64,000 bases of DNA from Scolanthus callimorphus (taxonomy: Eukaryota; Cnidaria; Anthozoa; Actiniaria; Edwardsiidae), in assembly GCA_033964015.1 (NCBI GenBank), contig CM066916.1, positions 15,230,501-15,294,500 on the forward strand, given 5' to 3'. The position numbers and the translations under genes were made by a program. The notes below the pieces were generated by a model, which was given only the letters and a program-made list of their open reading frames with translations, was not told the origin of the DNA and searched no databases. Within the stretch, counting starts at the first letter, position 1; every line of letters starts with the position of its first letter. This document shows positions 45,099-56,355 of this stretch, one piece after another.

Positions 45099-46225
45099 TA
45101 TTTATTTATTTATTTAATAGCTTTCACCAATTCACAAAATAATTTACAAAAATAAACAATAGCACGAAAAAAATACAAACAAATGATAACAAAACTTTGG
45201 TGAGGGTCGCACAACAGAGCGACAGTACTCCCAGCAGACAGTACTCCCAGCAAGTTTGGATAGAATTCATTGGGCCGATTTTATGTTATTCGAGAGGACT
45301 TTTTAAGGCTCCAAAATGTCAAAATTATTATGCCGCGAAGGTTTCCTGTAAAAAAAATGGCTGATATTTGCGTAATTAGAAGATCCTTGCCGCCCGAATT
45401 ATCTACAAACCCAATGCAATATGTCAGCCAAATTTCCCTTCTTTGAATCCTTTCGATTTTGTTTGTGAATCCTTTCGATTTTGTTTGGCATGTGTTAAGT
45501 ATCGACAAGTAAACTGCAAAAGTTGAGAAATTTTAGCCAGAATTCTAAATCTTGCGTTTTTCTCACCTGACAAAATCCCATATGTTAATTCTTTTGCAAC
45601 TTCCGTAAATTGTTATTGAATATATACCAAAGATAACACCAAAGTCTCGAGTTCATTGAAGTATTTTAAGGCACCGAGAAAAAAAATCCAAACTTCATTA
45701 CTCTTTCGGTTTGCTTGTCCCGGTTTTTCATTGTACTTTGTTTTCGCCTGTTGTGCTTTCATGTCGGTTTTCCCTAAAGCGAGCCACATTCCAACAAGGG
45801 AATCGACCACTGCTTCTACGGCTGGGAGTACTGTCTGGGAGTACTGTCTGCTACTCAGGGATTAGTGCGAGGGGTGTCATTTTAAAAGTTTAGGTCGAGC
45901 AACGCTTCTACTGGCCCCTAATAATAAACAAGGGTGTAGTTATTACGTTGCTATAGCAACTCCGATCACAACAAAATACATATTACAATAAAGTTCAAAC
46001 CCTCCAGGGTAAACATGTGAAAGCTCAGACCGGTACAAGTTTGTGTACTTGAACGGCAGGCAAACAAAGTTTGGTGGTCGAGAGCAGAAAAAATTGTAGG
46101 CAGCCTCCTTAAGTGCGCCCGTTTTGAGACTAAGAACAGAAAAATTAGAAACACATTAAACACGGATATAAATATATATACTAAGCTAAGTAGTTATTCT
46201 AGTAACAACAGGAGTAACTAGTTGT
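45099..46225. mobile_element. Rearranged TTAA element with internal inversion
   Basis: The right terminus (GGCAGCCTCC|TTAA, ending 46,108) and adjacent 250 bp match the 765-bp element. The other half is present but inverted (45,252-45,820) between 30-bp inverted repeats built from GACAGTACTCCCAGC (45,221-45,251 and 45,821-45,850). The normal left terminus is missing. The 45,099-45,220 part is AT-rich, with a TTTA run. A minus-strand frame at 45,613-45,810 (MVDSLVGMWLALGKTDMK...) is unrecognised. Confidence 0.65.
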
Positions 46226-46535
46226 CATATTTGAGGTGAAGAAATAGAGGTATCACTTGTTTTAAAATATACGACTGAATTTTTCGCGAATTTATGCCAT
46301 TTAAACGAAAATACCACTATTACATAAAGGTGTTCTGGAACTGTAGTCCTCCCGGCCCAGATTATATGGACGTCGTTGCCCTTGATATATAGCAGTCATC
46401 TTTCTTAAGTTTCTTCCAAATTTAAGGCCTATCGTTTTCGACAAAATTTTAGTTTATCCTCTACTTGTTTCTTTGCTTTAGTTGATAAAAACATGTATTG
46501 CTTTTGCTTGGCTTTTGGACAAATTGAGTGCTTAC

Positions 46536-46846
46536 CTCCAGGCTATAATGAGTGGTAGTAGAATTGCCAACCAGCAAAGAGTTGGGACTGAACATATAAG
46601 TAGATAATAAGTCACATTTCAATCCTGCTCCTCCATTTGCTATGTTAAACGACAAGCATTCTCTTTCCCTCGTGCAAAACATAGAGCACATCATTGCATC
46701 CTTAACGACGAAAGACGCAAAACTTGGTGCCACCAAGGCTTTGTTTTCTTGTTTGATAAAAGTTTGGAAACTTTTGGTAATTCGTCGGCAGAAATGTGAA
46801 ATATGAAATGTGAAAGGCAGTAGGCTGTTGTTAACAATAAAGCCAT
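46536..46846 (-). pseudogene. PAN exon 1, unit D, frameshifted
   Basis: 311 nt against 312; a C is missing ('agtttggaaac' where other copies have 'agtttcggaaac', near 46,770). Downstream of the shift the PAN cysteines and the donor are conserved. As in copy C, the signal peptide is out of frame with the PAN domain. The indel differs from that in copy C. Confidence 0.7.
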
Positions 46847-47115
46847 TCGCTCAAAATTCGGGAAAAAAACTGCGATGCTTTCCGAACGATATGTTAGCAG
46901 GTGCTGTTATGAAGTGAGACAAGTTTGATTTTAGGTTCTCTTCAGCAATTCGGAAATAGCAGCTGAAATGAAATTAAATCAAGTGCCGCGGAACTCATGA
47001 ATAACGCATGACAGAAATGCATCGTGAATCACTTTACAAAGCTTGATTTCGACCCAAGGCGGGAGGACGGGACAAGGCTCTGACATGCGGGAGTCTCCAG
47101 CAAAATACAAACACA

Positions 47116-48200
47116 AGCCGAGAGGGGTGGTGAATAGGTTTTCGGATAGGCGGATTTGGGCCTAAATAGCACACGGATTACGGATTTTAAGAAAAAATTC
47201 GAGCGGATTTTTTCGGATTCTTAAAACGTACCGGATCACGGATCTATTGAAAACTCGACTTCGGGTTCTGATAATCGCAACTGCGGTTTTTGTCGATTGT
47301 TGTCTGTAGGGCCTGTAGACAAATAGCCCTGGATGTTCGAATTTGTAGGCCGTTAATATGTTTTCGCATTTCACATCCTTAATTTCGCATAATATAAAAA
47401 AAATACCCTCGCGCCGTTTATAGAACAAGTTTATCTTGACGAGGAAAAATAAACTCTCCCAAAAATGCCCTGCAGTGATAGGCGTTCCGGGCAGTCACTA
47501 TGATCGAAAGAAGACTCCTTAGGTTAGCGTGAGTTCGACGTTACAAGCATTGAAATTCGTCATTTGGGCCGCACTTCACGCACATGAATAATAATAATAA
47601 TTTCGTCATAAATAATTTGCGGCGCGCAATAACATAAAATACAGGCTCAGGAGCCCATCAATAGGAGCTTTCATACATAGTTGTGCTAGCGTATTTCCTG
47701 GGCTCCTGAAAGGCTTTGTTTACTATACACAAAAAAACGGAATGTTTATCTACCATCTACCCTTTCTCCGAGGCTTGATGAAATGCGTTTATCAAAATGT
47801 GGGCGCGCTTCGCAAGTATTTCATATCAAAATCAAGCTTATTTCTTAAGGATTTGTATTTTATAACTTTCGCTGATGCGAGTATCAGCAATGAGTTTGAA
47901 AACAGCGCCGAAGAACGAAGAATGGACTGGCATTTAAGCTTTGCTCGTGAAGCCTATGGTTTCAGTTATTTTAAGGCTAACGCTTTCAAAAATTGCCGAT
48001 CGGTGAGCCTTTAATAAATGATGTTTTAGTTGATAAAATATTCTCATAATTCGAGAATAAAAAAATACTTCTCATTCCACCTTCACGCACGGACTATCAT
48101 AAATATTCATTCGTCCCAGGACAACGCGTGACTGGAACTTTCTGCCGGACACAGTGGTGATGGCCCCCAGCCCTGCACTCGCGTCGAATTTTAATTTTTC
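47116..48200. other. Repeat-derived stretch with an inverted H1-like interior
   Basis: About 47,425-47,835 is the reverse complement of the interior cassette found in H1b and in the hAT-like element (gccctgcagtgatagg..., 'gaggcttgatgaaatgcg', 'gggcgcgcttcgc'). Neither end of H1 is present. 47,116-47,300 has a repeated 'cggattt' motif. The frame at 47,742-48,014 is a join of repeat pieces and is not credible. Confidence 0.6.
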
Positions 48201-48204
48201 ACAC

Positions 48205-48299
48205 CAGCACAGCACAGCACAGCACAGCACACGCCCACAAGAATCTTCCGCACAGAAGGAGGTGGGCTCATAAGGAAGAAGAAGAAGAAGAAGAAGAAA
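48205..48299 (+). repeat. Two microsatellites: (GCACA)n and (GAA)n
   Basis: CAGCA pentamers at about 48,205-48,232 and GAA trimers at about 48,274-48,299. No gene nearby. Confidence 0.85.
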
Positions 48300-48564
48300 T
48301 CGAGTGAAAGAGGAGGAGCTTATTTCCAGCTTGAGAGTGGGAAGGCGGAGCTTAAAAAGCAGGGTTTCCCTTGGGAGAATAGAAAGAGCTCAACTCGGTA
48401 CCTCGATATGCATACCACTTTACGTCGGAATGAATATAAATTAGGGAATTAGCTCATTACTGAAAAACAAACTCCCCGTACAGGCGGGATATAAATATCA
48501 ATCATATTTTTTAACTATAGTTAGTGAATAAAGGTCAAAATAGAGCCTTTTCCGCTGCTACTTT

Positions 48565-50130
48565 TTTAAAGTCTATAGAAAGTTTAGCAGAAAAGCCATT
48601 CTAAGTTTTAACACGACCACTTCTCCCACAAAATGACTCTCAAAATACCCCAAGTTCGAATGCCATTTACAGGCCCAATTCACATCGGTCATAAAGCGCG
48701 CGGAAATCGGCACCGTCCGCATGTCCTTGTAGCCAGCGGTCGCGCGCGTGAATGTACACTTTGTTATTCAAAATGGCGGATCGATTGTCGAACTCTTTGT
48801 GGGTTTTGTTATAAATATTGCCGACAGCCCACTAGCTACATTTGTAAATAGAACTGCTAAGAATTCTAAGTGGCATTGCTTTCAGATTGTTCGGAATAGG
48901 TTGTAAGCGCGAGAAACTATGACGTCAGGAACAAACTAGAGAGGAATGACCTCTCAACCAAAACAAACACGGAGCCGCGGTCTCGGTGTCAGTCCAGGTT
49001 CAGGAAACATTTCCTTCAGTAAGTTCAAGGTGTCCATAGTCAAAGCCTTAAGTTGTTTCACTAAGTCAAAAGCCACGGTATAGACGTTAATAAAACGCTT
49101 TCGTTGCGGCCCTGTTGTGAGAAACACGATTGGATTTTAAGACCATTGAATCAGCGCTTACAAAACGCGAACGTTTTGCATATGTTAAGCAGACGCAGCA
49201 TTTCCAGGCGAGTCTCTTTAGAAACCTTTACTATTAATAATAGACAGGTTATATCCGATAAGATGACTCAAAGGTTTGCGCTGCACGGCTTTGGTTGCTA
49301 GAAGTTCATGTGCTCGCATTTTTAGATTGGATCTTATGGACAAAACATATAAAATGAAATGTGCGTGGAAGATCCATAGAAAGGGGCGAGTCCGTTGGCG
49401 GTTTTCCTGAAAACCGCTCTTAGATAGCTAAAGTATTTGGAAGACCGGTTTCGGTATCCTGAAAAGGGTACCTTCGTCAGTTCCGTATAGCTAAGTCTGA
49501 GATCGTCGGTGCGCTCGTATTCACAAGCAGTAGGGGACAATCTCGCTAGTCGGAAACGAACAACAGCATATATATGCAAGTCGAAAGCAATTCATTGCGC
49601 ATGAGCGACTTAGAAGTTACTGGCAGCTGATTGGTTTATCCAATCAGAACACACAACAAAGAGCTATTGCTAGTTCCCGCGTCTTGTCATTTGTGATGTT
49701 TCACAAAATGCAAATAGACGGAGAGATTTAGTTGCTCAAATGTGTGAAAATTTTGCCAGTAGACGTTGAATTCTGTTTAACAGTTCTATTATTGGCAAAA
49801 GGTGGACTGGTAAAAAAAGCCCGGTTGCCTGGCTCAAATGTAGGTTTACGAATAGCGTAAGGGTTACAGGGGCTAGTGCAGTTTAAGACCGAAGTCTAAG
49901 TCAAGTATGTTATAAATATTGCCGACAGCCCACTAGCTACATTTGTAAACAGAACTGCTAAGAATTCTAAGTGGCATTGCTTTCAGATTGTTCGGAATAG
50001 GTTGTAAGCGCGTTTTAAAGTCTATAGAAGGTTTAGCAGAAAAGCCATTCTAAGTTTTAACACGACTATTTCCCCCACAAAATGACTCTCAAAATACCCC
50101 AAGTTGGAATGCCATTTACAGGCCCAATTA
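48565..50130. repeat. Duplicated pair of segments in swapped order
   Basis: Segment 1 (48,565-48,680) recurs at about 50,013-50,129, and segment 2 (48,807-48,911) recurs at 49,908-50,012. In the first locus the order is 1-spacer-2; in the second it is 2 directly joined to 1. Between the loci (48,912-49,907) I see no gene. Confidence 0.75.
49440..49495 (-). ncRNA. Possible decayed hammerhead-like motif of a Penelope-type element
   Basis: On the minus strand: CTGACGAAG, a stem GGTAcCC...GGaTACC, then CGAAACCGG. This is the CUGANGA - stem II - GAAA layout that Penelope-like elements carry in their terminal repeats. The opposite strand of stem III with the cleavage site was not found upstream, so it is probably a remnant. 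No reverse transcriptase is nearby. Confidence 0.3.
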
Positions 50131-50241
50131 AGATGTTTAGACAAACAAAATGTATGCTTGTCTAAAGTAATGTTTCACTTATCGAAACCCGCCGCTACTT
50201 TTTTGTGTAAGTGAAGTATATTTTCAAGAATGAGTTTTACT

Positions 50242-50647
50242 CCCGGGGGGGGACTCCCCATATTTTCAGACGGGGGTGCTCGTCCTATCCCTTAGGGTAT
50301 AACATTGACAGACGTGCTATCTCTTAGGGGTGTTTAAAATCAGCCCTATCCCTTAGGGGAGTCTCAGACCAATCCTTGCCCAGAAATATAATGGTACTGA
50401 CACCAGAACCGATATTTACAAAGGAAACTTGGTTGAAAACCCTAAAAGACTTAAAATTCGCTTTTATTTGTTTTTTGACCTGCCAAATTTGCTGTCTTTT
50501 AGGGGTAAATTCGGCGGTCACCACGCCAAATTTGCTTTCTTTTAGGGGTAAATTTGCTGTTGCCACACCCATTTTGCTATCCCTTGGGGTCAAAATCAGC
50601 TTTCCCGACTAGCACCCCCGTCTAAAATATTGGGAGTCCCCCCCGGG
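50242..50647. mobile_element. 406-bp MITE with 8-bp duplication
   Basis: The ends CCCGGGGGGGGACTCCC and GGGAGTCCCCCCCGGG are followed by matching 'agacgggggtgct' blocks. GTTTTACT flanks both sides (50,234-50,241 and 50,648-50,655). The interior has imperfect direct repeats with 'tcttttaggggtaaat'. An 8-bp duplication suits hAT-like mobility. Confidence 0.8.
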
Positions 50648-51754
50648 GTTTTACTGTGAGTAGACAGGGCCGGTTTTGGCCATTTCCTTTGTATTTCGGT
50701 TGAATTTCGCGCGCGCAGACCGTGACGTAGAGTGATTCACTAGCTTATGCATAAATTTGCATATCGGAATGTCCACTCATTCTGCCCCATATCGATCTAG
50801 GGTGGCGGCCATTATTAATATACTCTCAAAAAACGGCCTGAAAAGAAAAATAACAGCGGACATAGGGGGAAGGCGAGATTTTCCTGAGTTCCCTGAATGT
50901 TTTTGCGTAAATTCCAAGCTCCAGATGAATTGGACAAATGTTTTCAAAATGGCGGCCAAATAATTGGGGGGGGGGGGGCTAAACCCCCCTAGCACCCCTA
51001 GCCCCGCGGTGCCTGATCACAGGCGTTTGTCAAGCACCTTTGTTTGTATGTTTATATCATATATCAATTATTCTAAGTTTGTAAGTTTCACAGGAAACAT
51101 CTGCAAAAAAAAAAACAATCTCGGGAGACATCTTCCCATTCATGGGAATTCCGACAATTCCCGAGGCTGGGTAAATCCCATGGTTCGGAAAAAAAGGCCT
51201 CCAGATTTCCCAAGCTTAAAGTTCATCCCATTGATGGGAAAATAAATCACATGGGTGGAAATTTATGAGTTTCACATGGTTGGGAATTCGCAATGCCATC
51301 GAACATTATTCCTATTCCTATGGATTTAAGTTGGTTACTGACCCAACTTTGGGAATTCAAATCCCATCCCTGGTTACTTTTAATTAAGGCATGGGTCCAA
51401 AGCAAATCCAAGGGGGGTGGTCTATCTCTTAATGGTTTTATATATGCTGATGGGTGTTGTTGAATATAAATTGCATTTGGCATTATGAACCACCTTAACG
51501 ATATTTGGTTTCCATAGCAACAAATCTAGTAACCTTTGACCTTAAAATATTTTTTGTATAAACCTCTTTGGGAGGGTAGGAAGACGAATAATATTTCGTA
51601 TTCTTTTTGGTGATATTAGAAGAGCATGAAGTGGTACTCAAATAAATCAAATGAGAATGGCTGGAAATGTTATTTACAATCATGTTTTTTACTGGTATGT
51701 AATTTGATACCTCTCATTATTTCAAAATCAGAATTGCTTGGACTTGGTAAGTTG
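50648..51754. other. No recognised gene
   Basis: Contains a G-run near 50,966 and, at 51,120-51,400, many 'gggaattcc/aaatcccat'-type motifs that suggest a decayed repeat. Nothing coding is convincing. Confidence 0.5.
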
Positions 51755-53835
51755 AATCGTGGCAGCTTTGGGGCTCGGACGTGAGGCCTTTTTGGTAGCC
51801 TGGTGACTAATTTGCGGATTCATCCGACAATCCACTTCGGCAGCTCGTTTCTCACTCGTTGTTTACCGAAGAAAAGATCGGAAGGCGGGAAGCCATGGCC
51901 GAAGGAAGCAGCTTTGTTCTGATACCAAACATGACGGGTTTCGGAAAACAGAAGGCAGATTTCTGCTCTACTGGAAAGTGGCAAAATTCGAAAAACACAG
52001 AACATAGTCGTCAGCAGCTATTTTGACCCTTGTTTTACTTTTTCATGGAGTTATTAATCCCTTTGCATTAATGTTCAGTGCGTTCTTGAGTCTTCAAACC
52101 AAAAGGCAAAACGCTATGTTTTTAGTTTTTTGAATTTCCGTTTTGATTTCGCGCGAGACCATTTCTAGTTCTTTAGAAATCTGTGTTTTGGACGAAAATA
52201 TCGCCCAGAATCAGTTGGTCAGGTTCATTTGAAATGGGAAAATCTTACGGAGCTTAGAATAATTTTGAAGGGCATGGCAGCGAGTGGAATACTTCCAGTT
52301 CCAGTAGCAAGATAATGCTGGTAGATGTGAAGCAATTAGGGCTTACTTCAGAAGGAAGAGTCTTGGCTAGAAGAGGTAAGAACTGAACAACAGAATATCA
52401 AAACATTTCTCCTGATTCTTCTGTCATTTTCGCGGGTTTTTCACTGTAGAGCCATGTGTTTTTATTTTCGTGTGTCGGTTGTAAGCTTATACATCTTTCT
52501 GTGGATAAACTGCACTTCGCTATAACAGATTATGTATCAGTCAATTCCAGCGGTGACCATCCCCCCGGGACACCGTGGGGCATTTGCACACCACTGCCTT
52601 CCCTGGGGTGGGGAATTTTGACAATTTTGCTGGCCCTGGGTTCGGGAATTGTTTTTCCCCGGGGGAGGGGGGGTGGGGAATTTTGGTTTTCTCATCTCAA
52701 GCGCGTCGCGTTTTGCGAACTACAACACCAGTTATCATAACTATCGATTGGCAGTTACAATGTCCCAGTTACAGAAAATAACGCCACATAAAATATAATG
52801 CAGAGCATGGCCCGTATACACCACGTTTGGGGAAGACACATTTGCACATTTCGCAGTTAACGTCTTCTATAGAGAAGAAACAGATTTCGCAATTTCGTCT
52901 CAGTGGAAAAACATAAAAATGACTTGACACTATAAACAGAGGTCCAATTTCGCAAACAGTCACGTAACATAACTGCGAAATAGTTGCTCTGCAAATAGAA
53001 TAAAGGTAAATTTCGCATTCTTGAGAGATTCCGGGGGCAATTTGCAGCCAAATGGCTACAACCGCGAATGGCCTAGGAATGTCTACCGATATTGTACTAA
53101 TACCTTAGCTTCACTTCTTTATTTATATTTTGTCTCACTTTCAGTGAAATGAGAACTCGTTCACGACGAGAAAACATACATTTAAAAACGAATTATAAAT
53201 GCTCGGACAGTATTAATGGAGTTGAAGTTTTTGTTGTGAAGCTTTGTCATGCAGAGTCGATGGAATCTTACCGTCTTTTTCTCGTCCCGGGGGAGGAGCA
53301 TTTTTCCGCTTTTTGTGTTCCCCGCCGTGGGGTATTTTGCATTTTTCCTAGCCCGGGGTGGGGAATTTTCAGTTTTATTTTTAAAAATGACCAAAATCCC
53401 GGGGGTTGCCCGGGGGGGGGGGGGGGGGGGGGCATGGTCACCGCTGGATTGACTGATACATTAGTTGAAGATATTTCGAGTTAATAATCCTCCTTGTAGC
53501 ATGCAGTACTTAAATTAATTTCCTTTTCTCCATTTACCACCTTTAAGCGATTGTAAAAATTGTTAGAAAGTTAGCTCTTTTAATTCACATCCGAGCGGCT
53601 CAAACCGCGCGTTTCGTTTCGTCTGTGAAACTTAAACTAGCACTACACCTCCAAAATTGCATCTCCAAAATTGCTCAAACAATATTACAGCTCATAGAAG
53701 TTGAAATCATAGTCCACTGCAGTTTGATAAATCTTTTTTCCCGCACAGAATTCAGAATGTATAGTAGGTGTTTTTAAGCTAAACTCAAGTTAGAAGTCTG
53801 AAAAGCATTTTGTCAGAAATGAAAATCAGTGTAAA
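51755..53835. repeat. Duplicated segment, left copy (pairs with 62,877-64,000)
   Basis: From 'aatcgtggcagctttgg' to 'ctgaaaagcat...tcagaaatg' it matches the right end of the window, apart from the 928-bp insertion at 52,533-53,460. Both copies keep ATGGCCGAAGGAAGC in a good Kozak context (51,895 and 63,016) opening frames of 43 and 37 codons (MAEGSSFVLIPNMTGF...). Both also keep a donor-like AG|gtaagaactg near 52,376 and 63,483. The opposite strand is also open there. It could be a transposon promoter region or a duplicated 5' exon; I cannot tell which. Confidence 0.7.
52533..53460. mobile_element. 928-bp TIR element with TTA duplication
   Basis: The ends TGTATCAGTCAATTCCAGCG and its inverse (one base shorter) are flanked by TTA at 52,530-52,532 and 53,461-53,463. 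The paired copy has the empty site at 63,634-63,636. G-rich blocks lie inside both ends, with a G-run of 21 at 53,412-53,432. The TTA duplication points to PIF/Harbinger or another 3-bp family, but the termini lack the GGG start. Confidence 0.8.
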
Positions 53836-53898
53836 TCCAATTTCCCATCATTCAGAAAGTAAGCTGATAAACTTATGGTCTACACTTCCAATGAAGTT

Positions 53899-54330
53899 AT
53901 GCTTTTGTTTATCTCAAAAATAACTAAAAGGAGAAGCTTCCATTTAATTGAAAGGAATGATTTTCAGCACAAAAGAGGCCAATGTCTTACTTATGAGCTT
54001 ACTGTGCAATTTTTCCCCTGCATATTTTTTCTATGCTTATAAAATGCAGTGACACTTGTGTCTATCAAAATGTTTCTGTACTTACAGAATCCTGCACTGT
54101 ATATTTGAATTGAAAAAAAAAAAAGTGACACAATGATGCTTTTGTTTATCCCACTTCCATTTCATTAACTGAAAGGGATGATCTTCAGTACAAAGGAGTC
54201 CAAAGTCTTCTACTGTGTAATTTTCCCCCTGCATATTTTTTTTGGGCTTAAATTCAGTGACACAAGTGTCTATCAAAATGTTACTGAATCCTGCACTGTA
54301 TATTTGAATTGTAAAAAAAAATAAGTGACA
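53899..54330 (+). repeat. Two-copy tandem repeat, period about 237 bp
   Basis: 53,899-54,135 and 54,136-54,330 both run from 'atgcttttgtttat' through 'cccctgcatatttttt' and 'gtgtctatcaaaatgt' to 'cactgtatatttgaattg' and a poly-A/'gtgacac' end. The second copy is shorter by small deletions. Confidence 0.85.
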
Positions 54331-55950
54331 CAAAAGTATAAAAGATTAAGAATTATCAGGCATTCAAATGGGACTGGATAAGAAAATAAGGCATGTCAGT
54401 CACTTTCAAATAAATTAGGTAATAAGCATTGGATAGAAAATACAACATAAATCACACAAAAACTATATTACAGTTATGACTAATATATTTCATGTGTCAG
54501 GTTGATAAATATAATTTTCATAGCATTCAGACAATTCTGTCAAACAAAATGTTACTGAATTAAAAATGAGGTCCTATGTTTTGCCCCCTGTTTCAAGCTG
54601 GCCATAATAGTTGACTGAAATAGCAGACCTACTCACTTGAGAGCAGTAAATGACACAAGATATTTTTTCTTCTTCAAGTATGATTTAGCTACTATGGATT
54701 CTTCACAAGCTTTCTACTAATGAAGGTCAGCTGTCTCAGTTTTGGAAACTGCACTGTCTGCACTGCAGATAACAAAAGGAATTAAGTGACTGATGTAAAA
54801 ATAGTAACCACCATCTAGTAACCACCACCTTTTTAAATGGTAACATGCTTCTACTGAGTTAATTCAAAATTGAATGGCAAAACCGCAATTTGTAAACTTC
54901 TCCTGGAACTAGTTTTACAGATAGAGGACCATTGCATTAATGCTTTGGGAATTCCATTAAAGAGCAAGTGCCAGTTAAGAGCACTGAAATGACAATCAAC
55001 TGTCCCATAAGTGGGTTGAAAATTTTTTATTAAAGCCTTGAAGCAATCCATTTTACCAATGTTGACATTCTTTGCTTTTCATCTTTTCTATATAATATTC
55101 TTGTACAAGTATATCACAATAGACCGATCCCTATTTTGACGATAGCTCCGCCCACTCATAGCAAACAATAGGAAGTTTTCCCTACGGAATTCAAAATGTC
55201 CGAGCAACAAACTTGAATATCGAAGATTGTTCAATAATTATTCAGCTTTTCAAGATAAAATGTAAAATCCAAATTGCATGCAACAACTTCTAACACCTCC
55301 CTGCAATCGGTGTCTTTTCCGCGCTCTATGCCAAAGATAAAATTTGGCTTGTCCGACGTAGCAACAGTAACTAGGGGTATAACAATGAATGCGGGATCGG
55401 TGAAAAAGTGCAAAAAGCTGGTAGTCATCAGTTTTATCAGCTACTTTGGAAACATTTTACTGCTGGCTCATTTCCATCTGCTAACAGTCAAGGCAAAAAT
55501 TAGGTATTTGTTGTCAATAGATGTATTTGTTTAAAACAGAGAATAAAATAAAATAATTTCATTTTCCTAGCTTATTTATTAGGAGTCAATATAAGCAAAC
55601 AGAATTTATGTCAAAATCAAACAAACCAACTTGCTTATAATACTGTTCTGTCAGATATCCCCCTAAAAAAAAGGCAGAGATGTTTTCCATGACAGATATA
55701 GTTGCCACAGTGAGGGTGAAATACTGTAAACTGGATGGTACTGAAGTTATCCCAAGCTTCACTCATGTCACGCCAAGAAACTGTGAGCATGCACGTAAGC
55801 AAGTGAAGTTTAGAAAGTATGCAAGTTCAGACATTCATTCATTCTTGAGCTTATAGGGTGTTATAGTCCATTTTTTAATTACTCCTTGATTTATTTATAC
55901 TGTAGTTTTTATTATCATTTTACCTTAAATGTTATTGGCCTATCTTCTAG
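54331..55950. other. AT-rich stretch, no recognised gene
   Basis: The longest open frames (minus 54,851-55,051; minus 55,231-55,428; plus 55,274-55,534) carry no motif I know. This could be intron or 3' sequence of a minus-strand gene starting near 57.0 kb, but no splice chain could be built. Confidence 0.4.
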
Positions 55951-56355
55951 CAGGGGCACCCAACGAGACAGCCGTAAAAAAGCTCAGAATACCATCATAA
56001 GTCGTTGCGGAGCATACAAATGACTGTAAACTGGGTATTTTTAATCCCTACACATTTTATATCTGTTCGAATTTCATAGCTGAAAGTTTTGGGTTGCGAA
56101 AAGTTTAGGGATTGAAATCAAGTCTTCCGAAAATGCTAGGGGAAAAACTTCATCCGAAAATTTTAGGTGACCTTTTTAACGGCAAAAATCCCCCAAAAAT
56201 GGTAAAATTTCACCTTTTTGTGCAATTCGAAAATCCAGGGCATCTTAGAATCTATATACGAAAGTGTAAAGCCTGAAATACTGAAGCGAAAGTTTTAGCT
56301 CTCATTGCACCATCCGAACAGATATTTTACCGAAAATGATCGTTGGGTGCCCCTG
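55951..56355. mobile_element. 405-bp hAT-like MITE, 6-bp duplication
   Basis: The ends CAGGGGCACCCAACGA and its near-inverse CGTTGGGTGCCCCTG are flanked by TTCTAG at 55,945-55,950 and 56,356-56,361. The interior has no coding potential. It shares only the CAGGG start and the 6-bp duplication with the 2.3 kb hAT-like element. Confidence 0.8.

Larger units (their letters stand above)
44710..47115. repeat. Partial fourth unit (D), more diverged
   Basis: Starts with 'aaatttagtagac' repeats, then 'gaggcgatc' (about 44,990), and reaches the PAN exon and its upstream flank up to 'caaaatacaaacacaa' at 47,115. It carries a rearranged TTAA element at 45,099-46,225. Homology to A and B is clearly lower than A to B. 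Confidence 0.7.
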
